Position numbers and translations under genes: made by a program
Shown: positions 1-8,822 of the stretch, piece by piece
How positions within the stretch are numbered: the first letter of the stretch is position 1
Layout: each line of letters starts with the position of its first letter
NCBI GenBank assembly: GCA_044224215.1
Contig: JBGAKX010000028.1
Span: 1-40,100 of the forward strand
DNA from: DAOMFM01 sp035429825
GTDB lineage: Bacteria; Acidobacteriota; Blastocatellia; UBA7656; JADIYM01
Length of the DNA: 40,100 nt
Direction: 5' to 3'
Notes under the pieces: model-generated
What the model saw: the letters and a program-made list of their open reading frames with translations, nothing else
Database searches by the model: none
Told to the model about the DNA's origin: nothing

Positions 1-64
1 ATGTGTCCTTCCGGGAAAGAGATGCGAGCGGGAGGATTCTAGCGCGGGGGTCGGGTGGCAACAA

Positions 65-77
65 GCAGGGCTGTCCC
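65..77. repeat. Single copy of the dispersed GGGGACAGCCCTGC-type repeat
   Basis: The core GCAGGGCTGTCCC matches the repeat found in clusters at about 6.3, 13.2, 14.6 and 15.1 kb. It lies just beyond the stop codon of the delta-60 protein gene, so like most other copies it is intergenic. Membership is judged by eye from the shared core. Confidence 0.6.
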
Positions 78-102
78 GCGGCCTGCAACAGCAAAGACAG
101 GC

Positions 103-137
103 CGCGGATTACGCGGATCAAGCGAATCTACGCGGAT
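103..137. repeat. Short CGCGGAT direct repeats
   Basis: CGCGGAT occurs three times, at 103-109, 112-118 and 131-137, in a non-coding stretch next to the GCAGGGCTGTCCC repeat copy. Similar CGCGGAT-rich intergenic elements are common in GC-rich bacterial genomes. No function can be assigned. Confidence 0.35.
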
Positions 138-146
138 CCGACGGTG

Positions 147-1817
147 CTACTGAATCACCAGTGTCAGCGTCACCATCCGCGAGCGTCCCGACCCGTCGAT
201 CCCTGTAAACACGAGGTCATAACTCCCGACAGCTGCCTTCTTCTTGATCTTGAAGTTGAACGTGACGCTTGACCCCGTCGTCGCGGCCGACGGCGGCGTG
301 AGCTTCACCTTGATCGGCTTCGTGTCCGGCCCGCTGACGGAGACCTCCTGCGTGAAATCTCCGACGCGGTTGACGAGCACCTCGATCTGACCTTTCTGGC
401 CCTTGGTGACGGTGAGCGTCGGCGATGCGAGCGCGAGCGCGAAATCGGGCTCCACGACAACCGGATCGCCCTCGATACGCGCGAGCGCAAAGTTCTGGTC
501 GCCACTCGTCGTGAAGTCGGCACCTGCGAGTACGTAGTTTCCGTCGGCATCGACGGCAAGCCCGTCTGCGAAATCTTCGCGGGCAAAGAAGTCGAGTGTC
601 ACCATTCCGCCGGCAGCAAAGGTCGTGTCGAGCGTGCCGTCGGCGTTGTATCGCGCGAGCGCCATGTCGGAGCTCGTACTCGAGGCTCCGTGATTCGCAG
701 TACCCGCGGCAACGATCCGCCCATCCGGGAGCAGCCTGAGTGCATCAATGCGGTCATCGAAGCCAAAGAAGTCGGTCTTTACCAGGCCACCTTCCCCGAA
801 CGTCGCATCGAGCCGGCCGTCGACGGTGAGGCGTGCAATCCCGAAGTCGCGTCCCGTTTGGCGCGCCGCGCCGCCCATCACGATCATTCCATCAGGTTGG
901 ACGACTACTGAGTTTGCAGCACCCTGGAATCCGGCCACGTCAAACGCAGCCAGACCGGCAATTCCAAACGTCGAATCCGGCGTACCCTCAGCGCTGTATC
1001 GCGCAACTGCAAACGCCTCTCTGCCCGCAAAGCCGTATGCGACGCCAGCAAGGACAATTTCGCCGTCGTCGGCAATCGCCATGTCGTTGACCTCGTCGTC
1101 CATGTTGAAGAAGTCGGAGGTCCTCTTGCCGTTCGAGCCAAAACTCGAGTCGAGTCGTCCGTCGGCCGTCACTCGCGCAAGTGCGAAGTCCTCGCCGGTG
1201 TCCGTCACGGCGGCGCCGGCGATAAGGATTGCGCCGCCCGGGAGGAGCGCCACCGCTTCGGCATAGTCTTCGGTCTGAAAAAAGTCGAACGTTGCCTTCC
1301 CGCCGGTCCCAAAGCTCGAGTCGGGAGTCCCGTCGGGCATGTACCGGGCAACGGCCATGTCGAAACCTGTCGCCTGACGGACCGCAAACCCCGCCGCGAC
1401 GATCCGACCGTCGGGCTGAATGGCGATGGCTTCAATCTCGTCGAAATCGCCCGCAAAGTCCGTTCTCACCTTCCCGCCGGAACCAAACGTGTCGTCGAGC
1501 GTGCCGTCCGGGTTGTAGCGTGTAAGGCCGAAGTCGATGCTCGGATCGTTCGCTTCCTTCGAGATGTAACCACCCGCGACGATCTTCCCGTCGTCCTGAA
1601 CGGCGACGTCGCGCGCACCGTCCAGGTGGCCAAAGAAGTCGGTCGTAACGCGTCCGCCCGTGCCGAACGCCATGTCGATGTCGCCGGGATCAGCATGCGC
1701 GACAGTTCGAGGCACCACGAGCGTGAGGACGGTGACGAGGAGGACGAGCACGCCTCGACGATATCCGGCGAGGAGGCGCTGTGGCGATGCAGGGCTCAAT
1801 CCATATGAAGAACTCAT
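147..1817 (-). CDS. Secreted delta-60 repeat beta-propeller protein
   Basis: Predicted 556-residue exported protein. The start at 1817 is chosen because AAGGAG lies 9 bases upstream (1827-1832) and the protein then begins with an n-region followed by the hydrophobic stretch VLVLLVTVLTLVV and a likely cleavage after AHA. About seven repeats of roughly 60 residues follow, each with a DxxFGxGGxxxxDFF segment, a DGxIVxAG strand and an FxxARYxxDG strand. This is the signature of the delta-60 repeat family, which is expected to form a beta-propeller. The last 100 or so residues look like an immunoglobulin-like beta-sandwich with a Lys-rich patch. The substrate and role are unknown. The gene stands alone and is divergent from the formate-tetrahydrofolate ligase gene. 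The family call is firm; the propeller fold is inferred. Confidence 0.88.
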   Translation of the reverse strand: MSSSYGLSPASPQRLLAGYRRGVLVLLVTVLTLVVPRTVAHADPGDIDMAFGTGGRVTTDFFGHLDGARDVAVQDDGKIVAGGYISKEANDPSIDFGLTRYNPDGTLDDTFGSGGKVRTDFAGDFDEIEAIAIQPDGRIVAAGFAVRQATGFDMAVARYMPDGTPDSSFGTGGKATFDFFQTEDYAEAVALLPGGAILIAGAAVTDTGEDFALARVTADGRLDSSFGSNGKRTSDFFNMDDEVNDMAIADDGEIVLAGVAYGFAGREAFAVARYSAEGTPDSTFGIAGLAAFDVAGFQGAANSVVVQPDGMIVMGGAARQTGRDFGIARLTVDGRLDATFGEGGLVKTDFFGFDDRIDALRLLPDGRIVAAGTANHGASSTSSDMALARYNADGTLDTTFAAGGMVTLDFFAREDFADGLAVDADGNYVLAGADFTTSGDQNFALARIEGDPVVVEPDFALALASPTLTVTKGQKGQIEVLVNRVGDFTQEVSVSGPDTKPIKVKLTPPSAATTGSSVTFNFKIKKKAAVGSYDLVFTGIDGSGRSRMVTLTLVIQ

Positions 1818-1952
1818 GGGGGCAGGCTCCTTCGTGGCAATGTGGATCAAGAAAACCGGTGCAGGGAACGGATCTTCTCACACCTGCGACCGGTGGTACA
1901 CTCCCCTGCCTGTGCCTGCGGCTCGGGCGAAAACACGTTGAGGAGCGACTTG

Positions 1953-3599
1953 ATGTCATCTGGGCTGGTCCCGATTGGAGAGATTGCACAGCAGCTGGGT
2001 CTTGACGAGAGCGACTACGAACCGTACGGGCGATACACCGCAAAGTTGTCGCTCGATCTGATCGAGAAGTCCGCGTCTCGGCCGCAGGGCAAGCTGATCC
2101 TTGTGACGGCCATCCATCCGACCACGCACGGGGAGGGGAAGACGGTCGTCTCGATCGGACTCGCGCAGGCCATCTGCAAGCATGGGCGTCGCGGGCTGAT
2201 CACGTCGCGCGAACCGTCGCTCGGTCCCGTGTTCGGGATGAAGGGGGGAGCAACCGGTGGCGGCCGCTCGCGAGTCGAGCCATCCAACCAGATCAACCTT
2301 CACTTCACCGGCGACTTTCACGCGATCACGTCGGCGCACAACCTGCTCGCCGCGGCGATCGATTCGCACATCCATCACGGCAACGCTCTGCGGATCGACA
2401 TCAACAACATTTCATGGCCGCGCACGATGGACATGAACGACCGCGCGCTGCGGCGGATGGTCATCGCACTCGGCGGGAAGATCAACGGAGTCCCTCGCGA
2501 GGCCGGTTTCGTGATCACGGCGGCGTCCGAGATCATGGCGATTCTCGCGCTTGCGTCGTCGCGCGCGGACATGCGCCACCGGCTCGACTCGATCGTGATC
2601 GGATACGACATGGAAGGTCAGCCCGTGCGAGCGGAGGCGCTCAAGGTCACCGGCGCCATGATGGTCGTGCTCGCCGAGGCGCTGCTGCCGAACCTCGTCC
2701 AGACAACCGAGAACACGCCGGCGCTCGTGCATGGCGGGCCGTTCGCGAACATCGCGCACGGGACGAGCAGCGTGCTTGCGCAGCGCATCGCGCTCGGATT
2801 GGGCGAGTACGTCGTGAACGAGACGGGCTTTGGCGCGGACCTTGGGGCGGAAAAGTACTTTGACATCGTGATGCGGTCGTCCGGTCTGAAACCGTCGGCA
2901 GCGGTTGTCGTGGTGACGGCGCGTGCGATGGCGACACACGGCGCCGGTGTCGAAGGGCAGGGCGCGGGACCGGAGCTCGTCGAACGCGGATTGCCGAATC
3001 TCGCGCGCCACCTGTCGAACCTTCGCAAGTTCGGCGTGCCGGTGGTTGTGGCGATCAACCAGTTCCCGGCAGATACGCCGGAGGAACTCGGAGTGATCGA
3101 GGCGTTCTGCGAGCGAGACGGCGTGCCGTGCGCGCGGGTCGACGTCTATCGCAACGGCGGCGAGGGAGCGCTCGAGCTTGCCGAAAAGGCAATGGCGGCG
3201 GCGGACGCGTCCGACGCGACGGGCGTGCATTCGCTGTACGCGGCCGAGCTGTCGCTCGAGGAGAAGATCGAGACCATCGCGAGTGAAATCTATGGCGCGT
3301 CGCACGTTTCGTACGATGCGCTGGCGCGTCGGAAGCTCAAGAAGTTCGCCGATCTCGGCTACGGCAACGTGCCGGTGTGCATCGCCAAGACGCAGTACTC
3401 GTTCTCGGACAATCCGAAACTGCTCGGCGCGCCGACCGACTGGCGACTGACGATCAGCGACGCGAATCTCTCGGCGGGCGCCGGATTTGTGGTCGCCATC
3501 GCGGGCGCGATGATGCTCATGCCGGGACTTCCAAAGGTCCCGCACGCCGAGCAGATGGATCTTCTCGAGGATGGAACGGTCGTCGGAATGGACTGGTAG
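1953..3599 (+). CDS. fhs: Formate-tetrahydrofolate ligase
   Basis: Cytoplasmic enzyme that joins formate to tetrahydrofolate with ATP to give 10-formyl-THF, feeding one-carbon metabolism (EC 6.3.4.3). The 548 residues match the family's usual length of about 555. The P-loop PTTHGEGKT is at residues 56-64, followed by EPSLGPVFGMKGGATGGG at 87-104 and the conserved NLHFTGDFHAITSAHN and TENTPALVHGGPFANIAHG segments. The ATG at 1953 is preferred over an in-frame start at 1842: it has a GAGGAG-like site about 8 bases upstream and the added 37 residues do not resemble the family. The gene stands alone and converges with the helix-hairpin-helix gene. Fhs is the entry enzyme of the Wood-Ljungdahl methyl branch, but no partner (FolD, MetF, acs/cdh) is present here, so a general one-carbon role is the safer reading. 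Confidence 0.97.
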   Translation: MSSGLVPIGEIAQQLGLDESDYEPYGRYTAKLSLDLIEKSASRPQGKLILVTAIHPTTHGEGKTVVSIGLAQAICKHGRRGLITSREPSLGPVFGMKGGATGGGRSRVEPSNQINLHFTGDFHAITSAHNLLAAAIDSHIHHGNALRIDINNISWPRTMDMNDRALRRMVIALGGKINGVPREAGFVITAASEIMAILALASSRADMRHRLDSIVIGYDMEGQPVRAEALKVTGAMMVVLAEALLPNLVQTTENTPALVHGGPFANIAHGTSSVLAQRIALGLGEYVVNETGFGADLGAEKYFDIVMRSSGLKPSAAVVVVTARAMATHGAGVEGQGAGPELVERGLPNLARHLSNLRKFGVPVVVAINQFPADTPEELGVIEAFCERDGVPCARVDVYRNGGEGALELAEKAMAAADASDATGVHSLYAAELSLEEKIETIASEIYGASHVSYDALARRKLKKFADLGYGNVPVCIAKTQYSFSDNPKLLGAPTDWRLTISDANLSAGAGFVVAIAGAMMLMPGLPKVPHAEQMDLLEDGTVVGMDW

Positions 3600-3625
3600 G
3601 GGGTCCGGGCTGTGAGATGTTCCGG

Positions 3626-4522
3626 CTACAGGAACGTGCGGCGCGCGGCGGCGGCCGGCTGCGTCATCGGGCGCTCGGTCATCTCGTAATAGCGCTCGCA
3701 GTCGATCTCGCGACCTCGGACGATACGACGACCCGCAAGCGGTCCATACCGTGCGGTGATGATCGTGTTCTGGTGTTCGCCGCCACCGCCGTCGAAGTAG
3801 AGAACGACCCAGTCGCGTGTCGCGCCGGACTGATGGGCGCGCGCGGTGTTCGAGAAGAGCGCTGTGTAATGACGGTCCCCACGTGTCGTGTGGAGCACGG
3901 GGAGCCACGCTTCGTTCGTCGGGTTGAAGCGTCGGGGCGCGATCGTTCGGAGCTCGCCGCGAGCCGCGCGAACGCGGTATTCGCGGTCGACACCAAGCAG
4001 CTCGGCGACGGACGGCTCATCGTCGTTTTGCGGTGCGGCTCCGCGACGAACCCTTCCGAGCCGGGTTGCGAGAGAATCCCGGATTCCGGCGAGGCGCTTG
4101 ATGCCGATGCCGGCAACGGTTGCGAGACGGCCGTCCCACGCGGCTTCCTCGAGGCCTTCGAGCGATTCGAGACCGAGTTCGTCGTGCAACCGCTTTGCGA
4201 CGATTCGTCCGATGCCGGGGACGGATGCGAGCAGGGAGATCGGATCGCTCTCGCCTCTGAGCCTTTCGAGCATCGGCAGCCGTCCTGACACGACGAGCTC
4301 TCGGACGGAGCGGGCGAGGCTTGCGCCGATGCCGGGGAGCGCGTCGAGCCCGGCAAGGCCTTGCGAGTTGACGATTTCAGCCACGGGTTGCTTCAGATTG
4401 CGGACGGTATCGGCGGCGCGGCGGTAGGCCTGAACGCGGTACGGATTCGCGCCCTGTTCCTCGAGCAGTTGCGCCACTTCGTCGAGGCGAGTTGCGATCT
4501 CTCTGTTGGCTGTGTCGCTCAT
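3626..4522 (-). CDS. Helix-hairpin-helix protein resembling the N-terminus of PolX/Pol beta
   Basis: 298-residue probable DNA-binding protein. Residues 1-160 resemble the 8-kDa and fingers portion of family X DNA polymerases: an N-terminal helix bundle (EQGANPYRVQAYRRAADTVR) and then three helix-hairpin-helix cores with LPGIGASLA, VPGIGRIVAKRL and VAGIGIKRLAGI. The palm domain with its catalytic Asp residues is missing, so this is not a polymerase. Residues from about 175 to 285 form a separate domain of unknown function with a FNPTNEAWLPVLHTTRGD segment and a YFDGGGGEHQNTI strand. The start has GGAGG a few bases upstream. A role in DNA binding or repair is inferred only from the HhH motifs. 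Confidence 0.85.
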   Translation of the reverse strand: MSDTANREIATRLDEVAQLLEEQGANPYRVQAYRRAADTVRNLKQPVAEIVNSQGLAGLDALPGIGASLARSVRELVVSGRLPMLERLRGESDPISLLASVPGIGRIVAKRLHDELGLESLEGLEEAAWDGRLATVAGIGIKRLAGIRDSLATRLGRVRRGAAPQNDDEPSVAELLGVDREYRVRAARGELRTIAPRRFNPTNEAWLPVLHTTRGDRHYTALFSNTARAHQSGATRDWVVLYFDGGGGEHQNTIITARYGPLAGRRIVRGREIDCERYYEMTERPMTQPAAAARRTFL

Positions 4523-4914
4523 GGGAACCTCCGAATCCGGTCACACTCCTGGCTCGTTCGCCGGGATCCGACGATCCTGGGATCCCGGGTTGGTCTCGCC
4601 ATTCACACTACGCACGATTCGTACCAAGGCTGACGTCGGCCGGTCATGATGCGGATTGGGACGCGTTGGCCGTTCACAATCAACGAATTGCACAGGTGTT
4701 TTGGGCGGACTGCCCCACAGATCGGGCAAAAACCCGCACGGTGCGCTCGGGTCCGGATCGGACTTGTGGCAGGGCGACGGCGCACACGACTGCGGGACTG
4801 CGGTTGTGCCATGAGCCTTGCGCAACGGCGCCGTGGGTGTGCGAAACGGATTGTCACGGCCCGAATCGTTCGGGATGATGTCACGCGCCAGACGCCCTCC
4901 AAGGAGCCGTACCA
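4523..4914. other. Divergent intergenic region without a recognised gene
   Basis: About 390 bases between the divergent HhH protein gene and the lysA homologue. It should hold both promoters. Short overlapping reading frames exist on both strands; one on the minus strand contains an FCPICG motif but lacks a convincing start site or family. No RNA gene or strong hairpin was recognised. Confidence 0.5.
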
Positions 4915-6291
4915 ATGAAATCGCCGCGTTGTCCGAGGTCACTGACCCTCGTTGTCCTGTTTGCGCTCGCCGTCGGAGCATCCGCGGGGACGCGTTCGAC
5001 GCTCCACGACGGGCTCGAGCTCGCGCGGTCGAATCGGGCCTCGGAACCGGCGTGCGTTGCGGCGTTCAACCGGCTTGCGGATGCGTACGGCACGCCGCTC
5101 TATGTCTATGACCGCGCAACGATCGACCGCCAGTTCCGCCTCCTGCACGATGCATTCGCACCTCGGTTTGCAGACATGCGGATCTTCTATGCGATCAAGG
5201 CGAACACGAATCTGACGCTGTTCTCGATGCTCGTGCGTCATGGTGCCGGCGCCGAGGTGGTATCGGGTGGCGAGATACAGATGGCAAGAAAGGTTGGCGT
5301 TCGCGGCGCCGACATCATGTTCACGAGTTCGTCAAAGTCGCCGGCCGAGATCGATCTGGCGCTCAGGAATCGTGTGACGATCAACGTCGATTCGCGCGAC
5401 GAACTGGAGCAGGTCGACCGGGCCGCTGCGCGGCTGGGCACGACCGCACGGATCTCGTTCCGGATCAACCCGGGCGTGGATCCGCACACGATCCATCAGA
5501 TCAACACCGGGATCGAGGATTCGAAGTTCGGCCTTCACCTGACGGACGGCATCGCGTTCGCGGCGTACGAACGCGCGCAGCAGCTGAAGCATGTGAAGAT
5601 CGCAGGCATTCACTGCCACATCGGATCCCAGATTACCGAGACCGAAGGGTACGAGCTGACGGCGCGAAAGATGCTCGCGTTCGTCAAGGAGCTCAAGGAT
5701 CGGCTGGGGATTCGGCTCGATTTCGTCGATCTCGGGGGCGGGCTGGGGATTCCGTACCACGACGACGAAAAGGTCATGCAGCCTGACGACCTGGCGGCGG
5801 CGCTTGCTCCGATCTGGAAGGAGGGTGTCGCGGCGCTCGGGTACGAGCCGCTGTTGTGGCTCGAGCCGGGCCGTTTCTTTGTGGCCCAGTCGGGCTTTCT
5901 GCTGGTTCGGGTGAACTCGGTGAAGACGACTCCGCTGCACACGTTCGTGAATGTGGACGCCGGTTTCAACACGCTCGTCAGGCCGGCGATGTACGGTGCG
6001 TACCATCGTGTGCGCGCGATCGGGCGGGACGGTGAGGCCGTGACGGTCGAGATTGCCGGCGACGTCTGCGAGACGGGCGATATCCTGGCTTCGAAGCGCG
6101 ATCTTCCGCGAGTGTCGGCCGGTGACCTGATGGTGATCCTGGACGCCGGCGCGTACGGGTTCTCGATGGCGAGCGAGTACAACGAGCGGCCGATGCCGGC
6201 CGAGGTCCTTGTGGATGGCGACTCGGCTCGGATCATCAGGCGTCGGGGTACGTTCGCGGATCTTCTCAGGAATCAGCCGATCGCCCGCTGA
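4915..6291 (+). CDS. lysA: Diaminopimelate decarboxylase homologue with signal-peptide-like N-terminus
   Basis: PLP-dependent fold-III decarboxylase. In the family, LysA converts meso-diaminopimelate to lysine (EC 4.1.1.20). The PLP lysine is in FYAIKANTNL (K95). HCHIGSQ is at 233-239, GGGLGIPYH from 274, EPGRFFVAQSG follows, and CETGD is near 385. GAYGFSMASEYNERPMPAEVL closes the barrel and substrate site. The ATG at 4915 has AAGGAG 8 bases upstream, and no alternative start codon was found before the conserved YGTPLYVYD segment. The protein therefore begins with basic residues, the hydrophobic run LTLVVLFALAVGASAG and an ASA-type cleavage site, which is unexpected for a cytoplasmic enzyme. 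No lysine pathway genes are nearby. The family is certain; substrate and location are open. Confidence 0.9.
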   Translation: MKSPRCPRSLTLVVLFALAVGASAGTRSTLHDGLELARSNRASEPACVAAFNRLADAYGTPLYVYDRATIDRQFRLLHDAFAPRFADMRIFYAIKANTNLTLFSMLVRHGAGAEVVSGGEIQMARKVGVRGADIMFTSSSKSPAEIDLALRNRVTINVDSRDELEQVDRAAARLGTTARISFRINPGVDPHTIHQINTGIEDSKFGLHLTDGIAFAAYERAQQLKHVKIAGIHCHIGSQITETEGYELTARKMLAFVKELKDRLGIRLDFVDLGGGLGIPYHDDEKVMQPDDLAAALAPIWKEGVAALGYEPLLWLEPGRFFVAQSGFLLVRVNSVKTTPLHTFVNVDAGFNTLVRPAMYGAYHRVRAIGRDGEAVTVEIAGDVCETGDILASKRDLPRVSAGDLMVILDAGAYGFSMASEYNERPMPAEVLVDGDSARIIRRRGTFADLLRNQPIAR

Positions 6292-6310
6292 CGCGAGACG
6301 ACGGGCCCCG

Positions 6311-6445
6311 GTGCGCAGGGCTGTCCCCGCCGCCGGTCCGCCGTCGCCGCGTCACCTGACCGATTGGTACGCAGGGCTGTCCCCGTCACCCGCTGCGCAA
6401 GGCTGTCCCTGTCACCACCCGTGCGCAGGGCTGTCCCCGTCACCG
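6311..6445. repeat. Cluster of four GCGCAGGGCTGTCCCCGTCACC repeats
   Basis: Four copies of a unit with core GCGCAGGGCTGTCCCCGTC (one copy reads GCGCAAGGCTGTCCCTGTC) sit near 6311-6329, 6369-6390, 6395-6416 and 6421-6444. The last three are spaced about 26-27 bases apart. They fill the gap between the convergent lysA homologue and PD40 protein genes. The same core occurs in both orientations around the RAYT transposase gene at 13.5-14.6 kb, so these look like REP-type elements. Confidence 0.75.
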
Positions 6446-6480
6446 GTTCCCGTCAACGCCGCGTCATTCCGAACAATCCG

Positions 6481-8268
6481 CTAATTGCCGTCCCAGTCAC
6501 CAGTTACGGGGCTCGAATTCGGCGGTCCGTATCCAAAGACCGCGCTCGCCGCACCCGGCGAGTTCGAGTTTCTGACGAACCAGCCCGCCGTTGCGGCGTC
6601 GTAGACGCCAATCGTGTCGCGGCCGTCGCCGTCCCAGTCGCCGGCGATCGGCTTCCTGTTCGTTCCTCCGTACGTAAACATCAGGTCCGCGGCCCCCGAT
6701 GTATTCGAATTTCGCAGGAAGAACGCGCCGCTCGAACCGGCATACAGCCCGATGGTGTCGAGACCGTCGGCATTCCAGTCGCCGGCGATCGGAACAAGTC
6801 CGGCCGCTGGAGCGCCGTACGCAAACGTCACATCGGCGGGACCGCTCGTGTTCGAATTCCTCAGAAAGAACGCACCAGTGAGCGGTTGATACAGGCCGAT
6901 CGAGTCGACGCCGTCACCGTTCCAGTCGCCAACGATTGGAATGTACCCCGCATTCCCGGCCCCAAAGGAAAACGTCAGGTCGGCCGGTCCGCTCGAGTTC
7001 GAGTTCTTCAGGAAGAACACGCCAGTCGATGGATCGTACAGTCCAGGCGTACAGGTCCCGTTGCCGTCCCAGTCGCCTCCAAGCTTCTCCGTGTTCGCAC
7101 CGCCCACACCGTACGTGAAGACATAGTCTGCATTTCCGGCCGACATACTGTTTCGAAGGAACCAAGCGCCGGTCGAATCCACTGACACTCCCGGAGTGCT
7201 CGCGTGGCCTGCCGGCACGCGTCCCCACGACGGATCGCCGCAGTTGCCGCTCGTCGTCAATCGCGTCGCAGGTGCGGGAGTTGTGGCGACGGAAGCCGCT
7301 CGCTGGAGAGGCGGGGGCGGGGGCAAGACCGTCGGCGCAGCGATGCTGTAGATGTCGAACTGTCCGCCAAAGAGGGCGTCGCGATTGCTCGAGAACGTGA
7401 TGAGCGTGCCGTCGGGGGACCAGCTCGGATACCAGTCGGCGGCCGTTGGCAGATTCGTGAGGTTCGTAATGCCGGTGCCGTCCGCGTTGACTGCCCATAT
7501 CTCCCAGTCACCGCAGCAGATGGCGTCGTACTCGCTCATGAACGCCACCATGGTCGAATCGGGAGACCACGTTGGCGCCCGGTCCTCTTGGGTGCCCCCC
7601 GTTGCGGCTGTCAGGTTGATCTCCGCCGTGCCATCGGTATTGACGGTCACGATCTCCCAGTCGCCACCTCCACCCGGCTCCGTCATCCGTACCGCGGCAA
7701 ACGCGATCCTCAAGCCACTCGGAGCCCACGCTGGATCGAGTTCGTCATAGTCGGAGTCGGTGATGTTCGTCAGACCGGTTCCATCGACGTTGATGACGAA
7801 GATGTCGAACTGGCTCGTAATAGTTATGCCCGGAACATTACGCACGAATGCGAGCTTGTCGCCGGTCGCCGACCACGTGGGTCCGAACTGATATGACGGA
7901 TTCTGCGTGACATTCGTTCGGCCGGATCCGTCGGCGTTCATGATCCAGATGTCGCTGAAATAAATGGTATCGCCGCTGTTGAACGCGATCTTGAGACTAT
8001 CTGGCGACCACACGGGATTTGATTCGTTGATGTCCGGCGTGTTGGTGATGTTTGTCTGCCCGGTACCGTCGGGATTCATGACCCAGATGTCGCACGTGTC
8101 CGAGCCCGTGACGACGCTGTACTCACAAACCACATAGGCAATCTTTCCATTGGGGGCGACTGCGGCATCAGCAGATGCACACCCGACGAGAACTGCGAAC
8201 GCGATCGCAATCGCCCGGGCCACTCCAAACCACGTCGTGTGCGTCGAGGCCACCGTTTGAACTTCCAT
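6481..8268 (-). CDS. Secreted PD40/TolB-like propeller protein with C-terminal FG-GAP-like repeats
   Basis: 595-residue exported protein. GAGGAGGG sits 6 bases before the ATG. The N-terminus carries the hydrophobic stretch ARAIAIAFAVLVGCASADA, consistent with a signal peptide. Residues of about 40-320 hold roughly six PD40/TolB-type blades, each with an xWSPDxxxIAFxS strand and an IWxMNxDGTGxTNxT strand. Residues 340-595 hold five repeats of about 50 residues with the pattern GDWDGDGxDTIGLYxxxTGAFFLRNSNxSG, similar to FG-GAP/VCBS-type repeats. It ends in GDWDGN, part-way through a repeat unit. Such proteins are usually surface or periplasmic binding scaffolds; no substrate can be named. The gene is divergent from the GloVer/Kelch protein gene. 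Confidence 0.88.
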   Translation of the reverse strand: MEVQTVASTHTTWFGVARAIAIAFAVLVGCASADAAVAPNGKIAYVVCEYSVVTGSDTCDIWVMNPDGTGQTNITNTPDINESNPVWSPDSLKIAFNSGDTIYFSDIWIMNADGSGRTNVTQNPSYQFGPTWSATGDKLAFVRNVPGITITSQFDIFVINVDGTGLTNITDSDYDELDPAWAPSGLRIAFAAVRMTEPGGGGDWEIVTVNTDGTAEINLTAATGGTQEDRAPTWSPDSTMVAFMSEYDAICCGDWEIWAVNADGTGITNLTNLPTAADWYPSWSPDGTLITFSSNRDALFGGQFDIYSIAAPTVLPPPPPLQRAASVATTPAPATRLTTSGNCGDPSWGRVPAGHASTPGVSVDSTGAWFLRNSMSAGNADYVFTYGVGGANTEKLGGDWDGNGTCTPGLYDPSTGVFFLKNSNSSGPADLTFSFGAGNAGYIPIVGDWNGDGVDSIGLYQPLTGAFFLRNSNTSGPADVTFAYGAPAAGLVPIAGDWNADGLDTIGLYAGSSGAFFLRNSNTSGAADLMFTYGGTNRKPIAGDWDGDGRDTIGVYDAATAGWFVRNSNSPGAASAVFGYGPPNSSPVTGDWDGN

Positions 8269-8822
8269 GATGAACCCTCCTCAATGTTCCCGGCGCGGCG
8301 AGATTGGACGTGGACGACTCCACACAAGAGGTCGACGGATCTCGTGCGTGATGTCCTCGCGCTACCGGACGATCGCTCGACTGTCACAGCAGACGCCCTA
8401 TCGAGCAGCCTCCTGCAGTTTCGAGGCCGGTCCGCCCTCACGAGGCACGAGTCACTGAACACATGGAGCGCGACGCCCAATTGAAAATACACGCGCTACG
8501 TCCGGCATTGCTGATCAACTACGGCTCGAGGCAGCGGATACGTGCCGGGGTCGCGGTGTCTCGTGCATCGGCCAAACGCCGATTGTGTGTTGCGTTGGCG
8601 TCCCGCGCTTGCCATGTTGCACCTTATTCATCATATAGTTGCGGCAAGTCCAACGAAGCGGGGCCGTTGACACTGCAACTCTCGATCGTTACTTTCTGTG
8701 TACCGAACAAGGTGCTTCCCCAACTGCTCCCTTATTTCCCACGGTTGGTACAGGCAGTAGCAACTCCAAACAGAATCGGGTCCTCGGCAATTCGCACGAG
8801 CACCCCCCAGGAGAGAAACCAC
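8269..8822. other. Divergent intergenic region with possible promoter
   Basis: About 550 bases separate two divergent genes for secreted repeat proteins. A TTGACA hexamer at 8667-8672 is followed 16 bases later by the weak -10-like TTACTT, which could drive the GloVer/Kelch gene from a start near 8700. An open frame continues upstream of 8823 but lacks a start site or family match, so the region is read as non-coding. No RNA gene was recognised. Confidence 0.35.

Noticed and set aside
1953..3599. Wood-Ljungdahl acetogenesis locus
   Set aside because: Only fhs is present; no folD, metF, carbon monoxide dehydrogenase or corrinoid genes occur in the window.
2412..3908. 498-codon minus-strand frame across fhs
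   Set aside because: It overlaps a clearly conserved enzyme gene and its translation is low-complexity Arg/His/Asp-rich.
4603..4902. 99-codon minus-strand frame containing FCPICG, suggestive of a zinc ribbon
   Set aside because: Only one Cys pair, no ribosome site, and it lies in a divergent promoter region; not enough support for a gene.
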